Shown: positions 35,501 through 48,671 of the stretch, one piece after another | How the letters are laid out: every line of letters starts with the position of its first letter | Numbering within the stretch: position 1 is the first letter of the stretch | Assembly: GCA_033030425.1 (NCBI GenBank) | Contig: JAUFSD010000011.1 | Span: forward strand, 620,001 to 684,000 | DNA from: Verpa conica | Taxonomy: Eukaryota > Ascomycota > Pezizomycetes > Pezizales > Morchellaceae | Direction: 5' to 3' | Length of the DNA stretch: 64,000 nucleotides | Notes under the pieces: model-generated | The model's database searches: none | Seen by the model: only the letters and a program-made list of their open reading frames with translations | What the model was told of the DNA's origin: nothing | Made by a program: the position numbers and the translations under genes

Positions 35501-35925
35501 GTAAAATAAGTAAAAATGAAACAATACACAAAGAATAGACTAGACTAGCTACCAAGAATGTATAAACTCTCCCCACTTAGATAAAGTCGAGGAAAGCTGA
35601 GTGACCCTGATATAAGCAAGCATATATATAGAGGGTCGGTAACAAACCCTCTCATACTCGATCCAACAGCCTAAAACGACAACTAAAATCCCAACAAAAT
35701 ACTCAATACAAAACCCCCAATTTAATATCATAAATCCCTTGGTCCCTAATTAATCATGTTCGAGGTGGAGTCAAAAACATGTCTTAGATGAAGAAAAAAA
35801 ACACTTCACGTAAAAAATAAAAGAAATCAATAAACGCGGAGCCCATTTCGCTCCTCTTTGGTAACTCCAATCCCAAAGTGGTAGCTTATACCGCGCCAAC
35901 ACGAAGGAAAACCCAAACTCCTTTT
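32539..35925. other. gene-free AT-rich region
   Basis: About 3.4 kb between the cyclophilin start and the end of the ArfGAP gene. Open frames are short and unrelated to any family known to me. The first few hundred bases should hold the cyclophilin promoter; the rest shows only AT-rich sequence and short palindromic runs. No RNA gene or element is recognised. Confidence 0.5.
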
Positions 35926-38900
35926 CTATCGTTCTAGCTGCGGCGCTCTGTGTAGCCTCGCCCCGGTTGAGACTCTCTTTTGTAATCTCTCCTTCTCTTT
36001 TTGTTGTCGCTCCCTCATACTCGATGTCCCACTACTAATGCTCGAATTCCCATCATACCTATCTGCATTTAACCTAGATACATCACTATTACTCTGACTT
36101 ACTGGCGTTCTTTTTGCTGTTTTCGCGGCTAAATAGCTTTTCGCTGCCAGACTCAGCCCACCTGCTAGTAACGGGAATGGGATCTCTCCTCCGTTTTGTA
36201 GGAGTAGTTCAGCGAGCGGAAAGGTTACTGGACCGAGAGAGGGACTGGAAGAGCCAGGTGATAGCTCGCTGGTTGTGGCAGAAGGAGGATCGGCAGCAAT
36301 GAGGGCGAGGAAGATTACATGGATTGATGTGACAGGTTCAACGGTGTTTGGACTACCATGAAGAGCGAGGGCGTAGAGGGTACTAGGGAGGTCGTTTTTC
36401 TTAACAGCATCTAAAATAGATTCATCTGGCGAGGCAAATTGTGACAGTGTTGGCGAAAGAGGTTGAACGTAGGCGCGGTCGACATATTTTGAAGTGATAA
36501 ACTTCAAGCGGGTTTCCCTGGATGATCTAGGATCAGGTCGCTGGTTCGGATCCAGCCTAGCTTCCCAGATAGAATTTGAGAGTTTATTTCCAACTTGGCA
36601 GAGTAGCTCGATCAGATCTGGAGTAAAAGATGTGACATCGAGAGTGAGTGATCGCACTTTCGAGATGTGGGTCCCAAGGGAGCGATGGAGACCACTACAC
36701 TCTATACACGAAAGTAAGATAAATGTGTTTATACAATACACCGTGAGCGCACTTACCAATGCATAAAACTATGCCTAAATTTATAGAAACCCATTCCGTC
36801 TTGATCTGGCTGCCACAGTCCGCACAGCTACTATTGCAAGGGTCTGCTTCCCGCACCATTTGTAGTAGTTTCTCCGGGTCTTCTCCAAAATTGCTGCTAT
36901 TTCGCCTCGGGTTAATCGGCCTTGCTCCTACCGTTGTACGCCTATAGACACTATTGTTTGAGGAGTTTGAGTAAGACATCGGATTTGTACCATGGACTGA
37001 ATGATGATAGTGAGGTGCTTTCCCAGTGAGTGCAGTCTGTATGTTTTTGAGCTTATCTGGTCCATCGTTGTTCTCGACATGAGAGGTATCAAAATTTCGT
37101 ACGGAACCACTGCCTTCGATAGTGCTCTTGACTGCGTTATTAACTGCTCCTATCCAGGTATTCATATCATCCTCTGAGGTTGCTTGGTAGACGCGCTTGT
37201 ACTGAGGCGTGACAACCTCGAAGCAGAAGCGTCTGTCGGAATTACGTGCTTCCCGTACTGATGCCATCTTGAGGTTGATGGGATCGTTATGAAGGTCTAA
37301 CTTTTGCTTCCAGTTTGAATATTCGTACAGTTGTCCTCCAGCAAGCACCACCCAATACCTATATTTACGGCTGGTTAGCCACAGCTAGTAGATGGGATAT
37401 AGCGATTTACACACTTATGCCATGCTTGCTTGTTTAAGCCCTTCGGATCTGCATGACTACCAGGTCTACTCAAAGCCCAAAGAAGACCCTCCTTCCTGCG
37501 TTCCGATTCGCCATTGGTGACACCGAGACCATTGTACTCCTTTTCTTGTAAGTCTCGTATACCCTTAAACTTGCTATTGCTCTGACTTGGAGAATTCAGC
37601 AATGAGGGCGTAGAATTCGCCGTGAGGCCGTGACCATGCCCCGGTTGTGGCGGCGACATGTTGCCTTCTGGCCCTGTCTCGCTACCAGATGATACTGCCC
37701 TAATACTACTGGTACCAACACCCAACTTCTCAAATCCTCTATTGTGACCAAGGATATCACTTGCAGTGGATCCATAAGAAGTAGAACTTGTTATAACAGT
37801 AGGTGGAATAAATGGCAGAATACTGTCCGGTTCGAGATAATTTTTATCACTCTTTTCCAAAACACGTCTTCTCTCTTCACGTTCTGTCCTTTGAACTTGA
37901 AACTCCTTTTCTGACTCTTTTACCTCAAAGCTCAATGCTTCCAGCTGTGGCATCAACTCTTGTACCCTCTTTGCAGTAGCTAGATAGCTCTTCGCTTGTG
38001 CATCTGCGAATTTGGTAAGTTGTGAAAGGACCTCTTGTTCCTTCCGACCACCATGCAGGTCCTGCATGAATGTGCAATAGTCAAATCTCTTTAACTCAAA
38101 GTTCTTACGTTTGCTCTGATACTTTGTCTCGCTCTCAATCTTCTTCTTCTCCTTTGCCGAGTCGTTCCTAATGCCCAAGTATCGACTAACGTAATTGTAA
38201 TAATCACGACTCTCTTCTTCGAAATCTTTTTTTTTAGACTCCGCTTGCTTGATGTCGGAATTATACAGTCTTGTTAGAGGGTCGATAATTAGTTTTTGGA
38301 GGCTCGCTTCGTTTTGTCTCTCAAACAGAAGAATCTCCCGATAGGTTCGTTCAAAATAGTGATCTAGCGCCGGTTGGATACCGGACGCATTCCCAGAGCT
38401 TGCAGCATCACGCAAAGCATCCATAAAGCCACTAACAGCTTCGTTGCAGAAGTTTTGTGCTTGACGGGCTTGCTCCGCCCTTTTCAGCACCTTCTTCATC
38501 TTAGTGCGAAGAGTTCCGGTTTTCTGCTCGAGACTCTTGATGGTAGCTCTGAACAAGGGACCATCTTCTGCCATTGCACTGTCCACTGGTCGTGGGCAAT
38601 TGTCTACCTTAACAGAGGGCGCAGGTGTAAGCGAGGAACCCAGGGTTGATCCATCGAATGTATCTATTAAAGGGGATGGCGGTTCGGCATCAGGAGAGTT
38701 CTCGTTAGCTTTGAACTCTGGAGAATTGCCAGAGACGGTGCGTAGCCTCGGCGGGAAACCAACAGTGTATTCCGAACCAGGGAGTGGCGAAGGAGGCCAA
38801 ATTCGTGGTGTCACTGTAGCTGAAACATCAGTATTCCACTCATCAAGTGTATAGAGTAATCCATTACTTACTCTGAACCCAAAAGGAAAACTGAGCTAAC

Positions 38901-39706
38901 GTTGACAACTTATGTGCCCGTTGATCATATTCTAGAAACTAAGAGTAGTTAGCTTCAGAAACTTATCCCATAAAGCAAGTGAACTATACACTACAAGTGT
39001 TTCTCCACCCCACATTTTTTCTCTCTTCGGCGCCCTGTGGAGGTCTCCATCGCCATTTCCATTCAAACTCTATAGAATTGGAGCCTTCGGTCGCAAAATC
39101 GCCTATTAAGTTGACATTAGGATTCTTGTGTAGGTTCGGGTCCGCGTGAAATTCTCGGGTAACAAGGTTCTCAAGGTCCCGGCCATTGGATGCGATGGCA
39201 AAGGTCAGTCCACTAATATTCGTTTCGCACAACGTTCCTTTAGAAGGGTCCCCTCGCTGCCTTATGTTAAACTTGAAGTTGAAGAAGAGTTCGTCCTCAT
39301 TACACAGCTTGAGTAGCAACGGGGTTTGAGATTGGGGGTCCGGATCCTATAGTAGAAGTTAGAAACGCTCAACCGCTGAGAACTTGGGACACTCAAACCT
39401 GCACGAACTCCACCAAGCTATCGTCGCCTAGATCTTTCTTTGCCTGGATTTTTGTAGACGGGAATGAGTTGGGGCCAATTTTCAGAACAATTCGTTGCCG
39501 CGCATTTGTAATCACCAGAGACGCAATTGACACTGCGAGAAGAACAGACAAGAAAAGAAACGGCAGCGGTCAGCGGTGTTGCGCAGAGTGTCATGCAGTG
39601 CCTGAAGCGACAACGTGGGGAGGATAAATCCAGGGTGCATACGTCTAGATTGATCACTTAAATACAAAGTTGGGCCATCCTCGAGCTTCCCACTCACGTT
39701 CCCCAT
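35926..39706 (-). CDS. csx2: BAR-PH-ArfGAP protein (Csx2-type ARF GTPase activator)
   Basis: Seven exons on the minus strand are inferred: 39706-39643, 39532-39399, 39346-38992, 38931-38872, 38819-37415, 37358-36757 and 36701-35926; 1131 aa. The order is an N-terminal beta-rich fungal domain (residues 1-190, opening MGNVSGKLEDGPTLYL), a BAR-like coiled region (about 287-530), a PH domain (about 655-790, with WHKYWVVLAGGQLYEY joined across exons 5 and 6) and an ArfGAP zinc finger. The zinc cysteines are C851, C854, C872 and C875, and the arginine finger is R880 (CSGLHRSLGTHISKVRSL). The protein should sense curved, phosphoinositide-rich membranes and switch off Arf GTPases in vesicle traffic. 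The intron 3 join (38991-38932) and the acceptor of intron 4 (38820 or a few bases downstream) are the least certain. Confidence 0.9.
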
Positions 39707-42700
39707 GATAGCGGCGACGGCCGAGAGAAGCCCAAGAGTCCCACCTATAAATGAGAACCGAGGACTTTGGCGCTTTCTAGATCCAAGTGGGGAGTGTGTT
39801 TGTAGTTAGACAATCTAGTATGTAAGTATGTAGTAGATGAGATAGTATTGCGGTTCAGAGAGAGTAACGCTATAGTGGGGGGCTCTCGTTGGAAGACCAA
39901 AAGCGAGATGAAATGAAAGCAGGCCGAGTTGAAGACAGGTGCCGGGCGGTAAAGAGGAAGAAGAGTGATAGTTGTAGAGGGTAGTGATGATAGGGAATGG
40001 GACCGCAGCAGCGGTGATGTCGGTGGGACGAAGGATGTTTGAGGGTTTTTGGGGGGGTGGGATTAGGGCCGGTGGGTCACCTGCTTGGTGCCACCTTTGG
40101 TATCCTATCACTATGATGGACGGATGGGGGATGGGGATGGTGGATGGAGGGGTTCCTGTCTCGGCAACCACACGATGAGGTCCTCTAGGCACCACAAGAT
40201 GTCTAGATCAGATTAGAGGTAAAGAATATCACCAGGCAGCATCTGTAATCATGCGCTCTTGTTGGTGTTTATATGTATTACTGGCACACGATGCAAGATA
40301 TCAAATGCCAGGCACCTTCCTAGGTGTTCTCAATATCCCAGCCTCACGAGCTTGGGCCACCTGTGCCTGCGCCTGTCCCCAGTCCTTCTTCTCTGCTTCT
40401 ATTCAGAGTCATGCCCTATCCTCTATTCAGGGCTCATCCCATCTCCATCCCTCGGCTTCTGGCTGTCGGGTTCAATAAACTATTCTAGATTCGGTTCGAG
40501 AATCTGACATAGTCAAGCTCTTAGCTGACTATTCCAGTGACCTGTGTAGTGTAGATAGCAGGTACTAGAGTACATGTACTTGTATGCATCAACCGTCGGG
40601 ACAGGCTCCGTCACTGACGAACATTCCATACACATCGAATCTGTCATGTTTCGTACCTCTGCGCCCCCCGTTTAGGATATAAATACACACATATCAAAGA
40701 TCCCCAGATTTACATAAAGGGTACTCCACACTCGCTGAAGAGATACAGGTACATCCCGTAGCGGGTTCGCTTTGATGGTTGAAGTTGCCAGAAGGCTCGT
40801 TCCAGGCCCGATCCCCGTTGCGTTTCGTTTCTTTTGCCCTTTTAGTAGGACCATCGCAACGGCCCCCCACGATGACGACTCCTATGCTACATAGTAAGAA
40901 AGTACAATGACAGAGTCTGAGCCCCCACATCGAATAAACATACCTGCACAGCACGGAAAATAAGACCTGAATTTTATCACCGTTGAATCCCTATATGTGC
41001 AATGACTAATCCGTATATGTATGGAAGAAGAAAGGAACCAAGGGAGCGAGAGAGAGAAAAGAACCCTCTGCATATCGCTACCACTCTTACGTGTCGTTAA
41101 AAATATCCTATCACAACAGGCACAGCTGTTGCCTCCTATTGCCACAGCCAGGCATCCATCGATCTACTTACTCGAAACAATTTCACCGTGGACGGTGTAT
41201 CCCTGTCAGCCCATTTTCGTGCCTTACCCAGCCGCTAGGAACTTTAGAGGTACGGTTTTAACCTTAGGAGAGCATATTTTACCGGTTGTATAACCCCCGG
41301 CATTGCTTGCCCCCAATACCTCATGTTTCTCTATTATGTGCGGCTCGAAATTAAGGTGTTTAGAGACTCTTACTCGTAGCTAAGACAGTAATCCTTGTGG
41401 AAGGGAAAAGGAACTTGGGATTTTGTTTTTGTTTTAGAAGACGGTACTAGCGGCAAACTGAAGGACGCGTGGTTAAATGCGTGGGCGCTGTCGACGCTCC
41501 GTATATTTGGGCCTGATAAAACTCTTCTAAGGGCTGAGTTTTGATATGTAGCTAAAATTCTGACCCTTGCGCGTCCTATCCCAGCAGGTTCCCCGGCTGA
41601 CGTATTCTCCCAATACATACGAGTGATATTTCATGATTTAATCATCCCTAATACGAGATGTGAGAAGCTAAAACGTAATAAAGCGCCTGCACTTCTAACG
41701 CACTTTTATTTAGAAAATAATATAGGGATATATATAGCATTACTTTGATTCATTTAACAATGTAAACCTAAACTAAGCACACCTATCCCGGTGGTACATG
41801 TAGGAGAATTGATTGTGTCTTGGCTCTACATTACATACATGTATATATATATGTAGCCAACAAACATGTATGTTGGGCCCCTTATAATAGGTTATAATAG
41901 TCGATTAAACTTGAATCTTCTACCGTTGATACCCTACCTAGCTACTAAATGCTATTATAGCTGACAATGTCACTTCCTTCCAACTCAATTAGAGTCAGTA
42001 CCCCTTTCTAGAAATAACCTAGTATTCATGTAGCTACGTATAATTAGATATATCTACGCCACTTAATCACCTAAACTAATACCAGGAGGTCTAGTCTTGC
42101 ATTGCCTCTGATGAGCCTTTAGACTCTTTAGAATTCTCTGGTCATGTGGTAGGTTATTTATATTTGCTATAGCAACTGTATTTCTATAGTGTAAGCCTTG
42201 GTTGATATTTTACTGTGGGGATAGGCAGCGGCGTATTATCGCAGTCTATGCGTATAATTGCAGTCTATCGACAGTAATCTGATAATAAAGTTACTAAAAA
42301 TTAACCCCTTTCCTGTAAAAGATTCTCTATTTATATATGAACTGTAATAGAATAGAGAGAAAGCGATATTCATAGATACCCACTTGTCTCTAAGGTTAAG
42401 AACTTTACGCATACATTTACAGTAGAACCTGATAGTAGCATAGATTCTGTGCCCCCCCCAATGAATATCTTACACTGAAGGTATTGTAGGGGGACAAATA
42501 TACCCGGTCACCTACGGTAACGAAAAGGTTTGAGATGAGTATCACTACACAACCAAAATAGATAATAAACAGAAAGTTCAACTTGAGAAAGAATATATTA
42601 AAAGTCTATATACTATTTACTTATATTAATCTATGTATTGTTGTGGGGGCAGATATCATAACCAGATAAGTATTGGTTGCTATATATGACCGGGCATTTT

Positions 42701-43243
42701 TGTCCCCCTACAATACCTCGTTAAAGGCATAACCTTGATACCAGCATAAAAAATTCACAAAATCTCAATCCCGACCGATGCTACTGTCGAGGTTCCACTG
42801 TAGTTGCAAATCCCTTAGCTTAGCACTCTCAATTACTAATTGGTCTTCTTTATATTATATTTTAGATTGCTTAATACGCTGGTGCAGATAAAAGAAAGAC
42901 AACCTAAGCTTTAATGTACACTCCCTAGCATGCTAGTGAATAGCAACAGAAAACAACTCCAACATTTTTACCTGAAGCCCAAGACTAATATCTATAATAG
43001 CTTCCGATATATATATATAAAAATCTCCAGAAAGCGCCTATGCTAATGAAACACGAACAAAATCCAGGAACGCTTGAAATATATAAATACTACACAGAAA
43101 CTAGAAGTATATTAGCAAAAGGTTATCTCAGTGTATTCATGCTCAGAAGGTTGTGAAATCCCGTTACCCAAACCCCGAAGAAAGTGGCGGGATGAACTTC
43201 AGCTCCACCTGTAGTATCAGATACATTGCCCACGCTAATTCCG
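39707..43243. other. gene-free region with one MITE
   Basis: About 3.5 kb. The first kilobase upstream of the ArfGAP gene is richer in G/C and includes poly-G (GTTTTTGGGGGGGTGGG near 40050). Open frames such as 40251-40478, 41021-41293 and 41370-41618 have no family signature. A TA-flanked MITE lies at 42484-42713. Confidence 0.5.
42484..42713. mobile_element. TA-flanked MITE, copy 2
   Basis: 230 bp with inverted ends TTGTAGGGGGACAAATATAC / TGCCCGGTCATATATAGC-side mirror (right end GGGCATTTTTGTCCCCCTAC). The inverted repeat spans about 26 bp with two or three mismatches, and TA lies on both sides (42482-42483, 42714-42715). It shares both termini and the subterminal TATTGGTTGC with copy 1 at 4491-4733, while the middle differs. 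Non-coding. Confidence 0.8.
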
Positions 43244-44413
43244 TTAAGCCTCGCATGCAATATCCTCTCCATTCTTCAGGTACCTCATATCCGCCTCTAC
43301 TCCTCTTTCCCTCCCCTCCTCGATCACATCCACAATTCTTATCTTTCTCAGGGGCGAGTCCTCAGGCACACACAACCCCATCCGATGGAAATAATCCCTA
43401 TGTGCCCAAAATAGCTGGAGAGCATTCGCGCTCCCACCCATAGAACAGCTCTTGTCCTCATTGCCTTCACACAGCCGTATATCGCAGCGTGTATATGGTA
43501 GGTTTGCAGCTGATATATAGTACTCAAATGCATGCTGCATATAACCCCACTGCGTCAACGGTACTAGCGGCACGGGGTCATTCATATGCGTAACCCGCCT
43601 ATACGTCTCTGGTGTGAATCGGCGGTTGAAGTACTCTGCCAGCTCGAGGTTCCCAACCTTAGGCTCTCCAAATGTTGTGACAATTGGATGCCACCCTCTA
43701 CCAATATAGTCAAGGGCAGCAAGAGCGGCTACAGCACCACCGAGAGAGTGGCCGACGAGGATGAGTTGGTACTCTGGGTATAGCTCAATCAACTCAGCGA
43801 CCACATCGGAGATGATGGCGTTCGTGTGTGTCCAGCTCTGTAGGAAGCCAGAGTGAACGAAACAGCCTTCACATTTGTCGCCATATACCGAGTGACCTTC
43901 GGAAGGGTAGGGTATGTACTCTTGTTTATTGAAAGAGAGGTCGGCGAGTGCGTTGATGATGCTGTAAGTACCTCGGAATGCAAGGATGATACGTGGAGGC
44001 GCAGGAGGATGAGACAGGGCTATATAGCCGCAGGAGTCGGAGAGAGTTAAGCCGGTGTTCCATGTCTGCACGGGAAAGATATCAGCGACTAGTTCTTTTC
44101 AAACTGGAGGGGGTGTGGTATGTTTATGTACCTGTTTCAGCTCAAATGTTGGGAAGTCTTTGCAGTAGGATAAACACTGGAACGGTTTCTCAACACCGGT
44201 ATTAAGGGAGCCAACACAGTATGCGATATCGACTATGCGAGAGAGATCTTCCAGTTCATCGTAAAGATCTTGGGATATGGGTTTGTTCTTAAGCGCTGAA
44301 GACGGGAGACCGAGAGGGACCTGAGAGATCTGGGAGACTGGGCTTGGAGCGGCAAATGTGAGAGATGGCAGCTGCAAGATGAGCAGCAGAGGTGAATATA
44401 GTCGTAATATCAT
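43244..44413 (-). CDS. secreted class-3 (Thermomyces-type) lipase
   Basis: Two exons on the minus strand are inferred: 44413-44132 and 44065-43244; 367 aa. A signal peptide (LYSPLLLILQLPSLTFAA) is followed by a short propeptide-like part and an alpha/beta-hydrolase of the lipase_3 family. The nucleophile is S201 in GHSLGG, the acid D257 in HMNDPVPLVP and the base H316 in WAHRDYF. The segment before the lid is AFRGTYSIINALADLSF. The conserved Cys residues (CEGC, the C-terminal CVPED and the N-terminal YCVGS) fit disulfides of a secreted enzyme. It should hydrolyse acylglycerols or related esters outside the cell; the exact substrate is open. It is divergent from the splicing-factor gene, with 227 bp between start codons. 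Confidence 0.92.
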
Positions 44414-44640
44414 CGAGGAGTAGGAGTTACTTCTTCCCGGCTATCTGAACGAGAGGCATGAGTGTCTAAGGGTGGGTGAAGGGGCCATATAAAGCTGTGG
44501 TGTTTTTGTTGAGTGACACCTGCATGATGATCCGGGGAAATCACGTGTGCCAAGTCAGATCCATACTTTACTCACTTGCCCGCTCCACTCACCCCCTTCA
44601 CCTTATCCTCTGACACCTCTCCTCAGCCATACACACAACT
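44414..44640. promoter_or_regulatory. divergent promoter region, lipase / splicing factor
   Basis: A compact 227-bp region between two start codons. TATAAAG occurs at 44489-44495 (plus-strand reading) and a CACGTG E-box-like site at about 44543-44548. Pyrimidine-rich sequence precedes the plus-strand ATG. Assignment of either element to one gene is inference. Confidence 0.4.
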
Positions 44641-46008
44641 ATGGCCTCCTCAGATGCCCCGAAGCCCTCATTCTCAATTTCTCTCGGCCCTGTAAAACCG
44701 AAACCTCCTCCGCGGAAACCAGCCTCAACCTTCGCCCCCAAACGCTCCGCCGCTCACCTAGACTCTGACGACGAGGACCATGCTGACGACACACACGCAG
44801 CTAAAGTCCAGTTGGTCACTGGCTTTGACTCTGCACGCGGGGGTGCCGTAGACCTTGATGATGCACCGAAGCAAGATGCGGGTCCGCTCGTAATACCAAA
44901 ACTCTCAAACCGCAATTGGCGCGAAGAGGCCGAGCGACGCCGGGGTGGGAAAAAAGCAATCTATTTACCCCCGGAAGCACTCGCAAAGCAGCAAGGTGGT
45001 ATAAAGCCGGAGGATTTGGTGGAGACAGATAAGATCGAGCAGAAATACGGACTACAAGTGTTTGAGCGTACAGCTGAGGGGCCAGAGCCTGAACTCGTAG
45101 TCTCTAGAGATGCAGATGATCCCCCATCACCCCCTAAAACAGAAGAGGAACTCGCGCTATCTGCACTTCTCCGTGGTGATGCACCCGGCCCATCAACCCT
45201 CGTTCTAGCACCTACTACCGCGTCAAATGGAAACGACTGGCGTGCTGCCCGGGCTGCAGTCGTCAACGAGGATGCAGCCTTCAAAACTGATGTAGCAAGT
45301 CGTCCAGAGATGGCGACATTAGAAGACTATGCTGCCGTCCCAGTAGAAGAATTTGGTGCCGCTCTACTCAGAGGCATGGGCTGGAAGGAAGGCGACGAGG
45401 TCGGGAAACGACGTGGTGCGGCAGCAAAAGCGCGAGTAGTTGAGAAGCGCCCAGCTTTCCTGGGTATTGGTGCAAAGGCAAAGGAAGAGGCGTTGGAGTT
45501 AGGAATATGGGGGAAGGGGGACAAGAAAAGGAGGAGGCATGACACAACTTATGTTCCAGTGGTCATGGTTGATAAAAAGACAGGAAAGATTGTTGACCCA
45601 GCAGAAGTAGAGGCTGCGGCAGGTGTAGGGGTAAATGGGAAAGATAAGTGGGAGCGTAGTGAGGGGGGGGGGCGGATCCAGCGTAGAGATAGGGATAGGG
45701 ATGAACCATCCAAGAGGGAGGTGTCGAGAGATCGAGACAGAGACCGTCGAGACGAGAAAGAGCGTGAAAGGAGCTACGATTCATCCGATCGACGCCGCCG
45801 GGACCGTGACCACTCTCGTGACCGTGGAAAAGACCGAGACCGCGAACGGAGGAGGGGGGAAGATGGCCGCCATAGGAAGAGAGGAGACAGCGAACGCGAA
45901 AGAAGGAGGGGGGAGGACGACCGTGATAGAAGGCGTGGAGATGATCGACGAAGGGATGATAGGCGGGATCGAGATAGGGATCGAGACAGGGATAGGGACA
46001 GGCGTTAA
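44641..46008 (+). CDS. spp2: Spp2/GPKOW-type pre-mRNA splicing factor (G-patch)
   Basis: A single 455-codon exon, unusual in this intron-rich window. The N-terminus SFSISLGPVKPKPPPRKP is typical of the family. The Spp2/G-patch core is at about residues 225-265 (PVEEFGAALLRGMGW, then KRRGAAAKARVVEKRPAFLG), and a short KOW-like part (YVPVVMVDKKTGKIVDP) follows. Spp2 binds the DEAH helicase Prp2 through its G-patch and stimulates it during spliceosome activation. From about residue 340 the protein is an Arg/Asp/Glu-rich low-complexity tail with many DRDRDR units, as in nuclear-speckle proteins. A run of ten G (45663-45672) sits just before the tail. The next frame is also open there for a similar length, so a one-base slip would give a different tail. 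Confidence 0.9.
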   Translation: MASSDAPKPSFSISLGPVKPKPPPRKPASTFAPKRSAAHLDSDDEDHADDTHAAKVQLVTGFDSARGGAVDLDDAPKQDAGPLVIPKLSNRNWREEAERRRGGKKAIYLPPEALAKQQGGIKPEDLVETDKIEQKYGLQVFERTAEGPEPELVVSRDADDPPSPPKTEEELALSALLRGDAPGPSTLVLAPTTASNGNDWRAARAAVVNEDAAFKTDVASRPEMATLEDYAAVPVEEFGAALLRGMGWKEGDEVGKRRGAAAKARVVEKRPAFLGIGAKAKEEALELGIWGKGDKKRRRHDTTYVPVVMVDKKTGKIVDPAEVEAAAGVGVNGKDKWERSEGGGRIQRRDRDRDEPSKREVSRDRDRDRRDEKERERSYDSSDRRRRDRDHSRDRGKDRDRERRRGEDGRHRKRGDSERERRRGEDDRDRRRGDDRRRDDRRDRDRDRDRDRDRR

Positions 46009-46614
46009 CGGATTATAGACTGTATTGCTGGTTATTTGTTACTGGAATGGGTGGTAATGACTGTTTTAAAAAACTGTTCATTGTACGATATGAGTGTTTG
46101 TAGGAGGTGATATTGCTAATAGTTTAGAAAGGAGGTTAAAATAAGGGAATTTGATAATGGGTGGTTGAATTGGGTTATAACCTATATTAGAAGAATCAAT
46201 CGGGGTTTATATATGCTACAAGATGAACCGAACATGGTGATGTATTCTAGGGACTACTTTGCTAGGTTTGTGTGATATAGTGAATTTAATACTTCATCAC
46301 TCCACACATGGCAGTGTAAAAATATTAAAGGGAATTTATTTAATGTAGATAATGCCATCAATGCTTCATGATAAACTACCACGATACTTAATTACATTAC
46401 GTAGCAAAAGAATCCTAGACCAGACCGAAAATCTAGTACTATTTGTACTACGAAAAAATAAACGCCAACACAACTATAGATCGAAATATACATGTATTGC
46501 TAAAACTACATGTCTAGAGAATAAAGTCATATATATTCACGATATACTAGTATATATAGTGTATTTTTTCTTTCTTTCATTCTATACGTCGTGGTATATA
46601 TATATATATTATAT

Positions 46615-46993
46615 GTTCTAGCTCATTGGGGGGACATCTCTAGTTCAATGGGCAATCTGGTAGGCGCTCTACCCATTGGAGGGACACTCATGATCATGGC
46701 CAACCCAAAAAACTACAAAGTAAATATAGCTCAATTAATACAGGTACACTCAAAAAAATAGAAATAATAGCTAGAAAGTATGAATCTATCTTAAATTATA
46801 TTTCGAGCTTTTTTAGATTTTATACTATGATTTATTGTATTTGTAGGGGGTTGAAGCTAGGCTTTTTTCTGAGTGTTTTTTTTGTAGTCAGGGGTTTTTG
46901 TATATTATTGTCCATATAGAGGACGTCCCTCCAGCAGGTTGGCTCGTTGAGGGGATGTCCCCCGATAGGCACGTCCCCCCAACGGGCCAGAAC
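46615..46993. mobile_element. GTTCTGGCCCGTT inverted-repeat element, copy B
   Basis: 379 bp. The right end (CAACGGGCCAGAAC preceded by the GATAGGCACGTCC block) matches copy A closely. The left end (GTTCTAGCTCATTGGGGGGAC) has drifted. The inner unit CCCATTGGAGGGACA is shared. The inner sequence GCTCAATTAATACAGG appears in copy A (about 6146-6161) in reverse complement, so the middles are in opposite orientation relative to the chromosome. Flanks are TA-rich. Confidence 0.75.
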
Positions 46994-48663
46994 ATATATA
47001 TGGATTAGGTACAGCTAGGCATTGGAAGTTTTCGGAATTTCTTAGTAGATGTAAAATTTACATAGTCTAATTGATCTATGTGTAGCCTATTTTGTTTTTT
47101 CTATGTGTTGTCGAGAAATAGGCGGCATTGCATCACTTTATCGGGCCCTGCATGTATATGTACGTACGTACATACATGTTCTTGCTGAGAATTTTTAGAC
47201 TTAGCTAGCTGGAAGCAACCAAATTAAATGTTAACAGATCCACAAAATAATTTCATATAAAAATACAGTCACTATGCAGAAATGTTCGTGATGAGACAAG
47301 TCTAAAATGACGGGATATGTCTCAGTGGGGAATTCCGGTAATGTTGGGCTATGTTAGAAAATTTGTAGAAATATAGGAACATGTAACTAAATACTCTAAA
47401 TAGGAACTTGGGTGGATGAGATGGTAGAGAATTGAGGGAAATTTTGGCTGATAAATTACCTTTTGAGTTTGTTTTTTGGTAGATTTTTGGACTTAGATAA
47501 ACATAACTTTATGGATCGCTTTGCGCCATCTGAAACCTGTTTCATCACGAACATTTCTGCATACTGACTGTAGGTTCTTTCCAAGCTCTAAAGATATATT
47601 GCCACTAATTAAGCTATTTTTGGAGGTAATAATAGATTTATAAGACGTACATATAGTTACGAGGGCTACGTGCAACTGCGTTATGAGACTTAGTTGCTAC
47701 ATAGCTAGGCCCCTTTCCCGACAAGTATATATAATTAAGTACTAATATATATAGACTATTTTTCTAATATCCGTTAAGCCATCTAGTTCGTAAGAATTCA
47801 ACTAAAGTTATATTAAAAACCCTTAATACCCACAAATACTTATTTTTAAAGTATCCTCAAGGGAATAAACTGAGACACTGTATGTGCTTGGGCAGAATTC
47901 GGGTTTCTTAAAGTTTTGGGCGATTTAAATATAATAATTCTACTTTAGTTACTTATCCGTCCTTCTATAGTCTTCATCCCTACTGAATAGATGTTATCGA
48001 CAGCTTAAGATTACATACCAAGTAGTCCCAATCGGTTTTGTGATACGTGGGACCTAGTCAACCTCCGGCCTGCCTGCCTCGAAGTCTCTTGGCCAAGTTT
48101 CAGAATAAAACGCGGAACTCAACTGCGTACACTTCCGATGCGCCTAAGGTTTGTAGGAATTACGGGCCGCACCTAAAGTATGTCTTAAAATTTACGCTTA
48201 CCAGAAGTCGAATACGGACTGCATTGGTGTATTCAAAACCCCTCGGTGTTCATCCGATTTCTAACCCACGCTTTACCTCCAACCTCCAGTCATTTACTTA
48301 GATCATGTGATGAATTGTGACTTGCGCAAATCTCCTAATATACTGAATGTTTGTGGCGTAAAGTACAAAAATCTAATCCTAGTGTTCCTACTGTATTGGA
48401 GTCGTAACAACCGTCGCGGGCTTTTCGGTACGTATCAACCCGACCACGTCGATCATGCTAAAATTCAAGCTTTTTAGTATTCCCCACATTTCGAGCGTCC
48501 TAGGGATTTTTTTTATCTCGCTCTGCAGAGAACAGATGTTAAATCGGATTAGCGGAACGTCCGAACCGTTGCATGGTTATTATTTCATGGATCAATGGAG
48601 GATTTAAAAAGTTAGCACACCAACCAGCTAGGCAGAGATTTAAGAATACGGAAATATTATAGA

Positions 48664-48671
48664 TATATAAA
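48664..48671 (+). promoter_or_regulatory. TATA-like element of the pectate lyase gene
   Basis: TATATAAA lies 65 bp upstream of the ATG at 48736, a reasonable position for a fungal TATA box. This is inference from position and sequence only. Confidence 0.4.
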
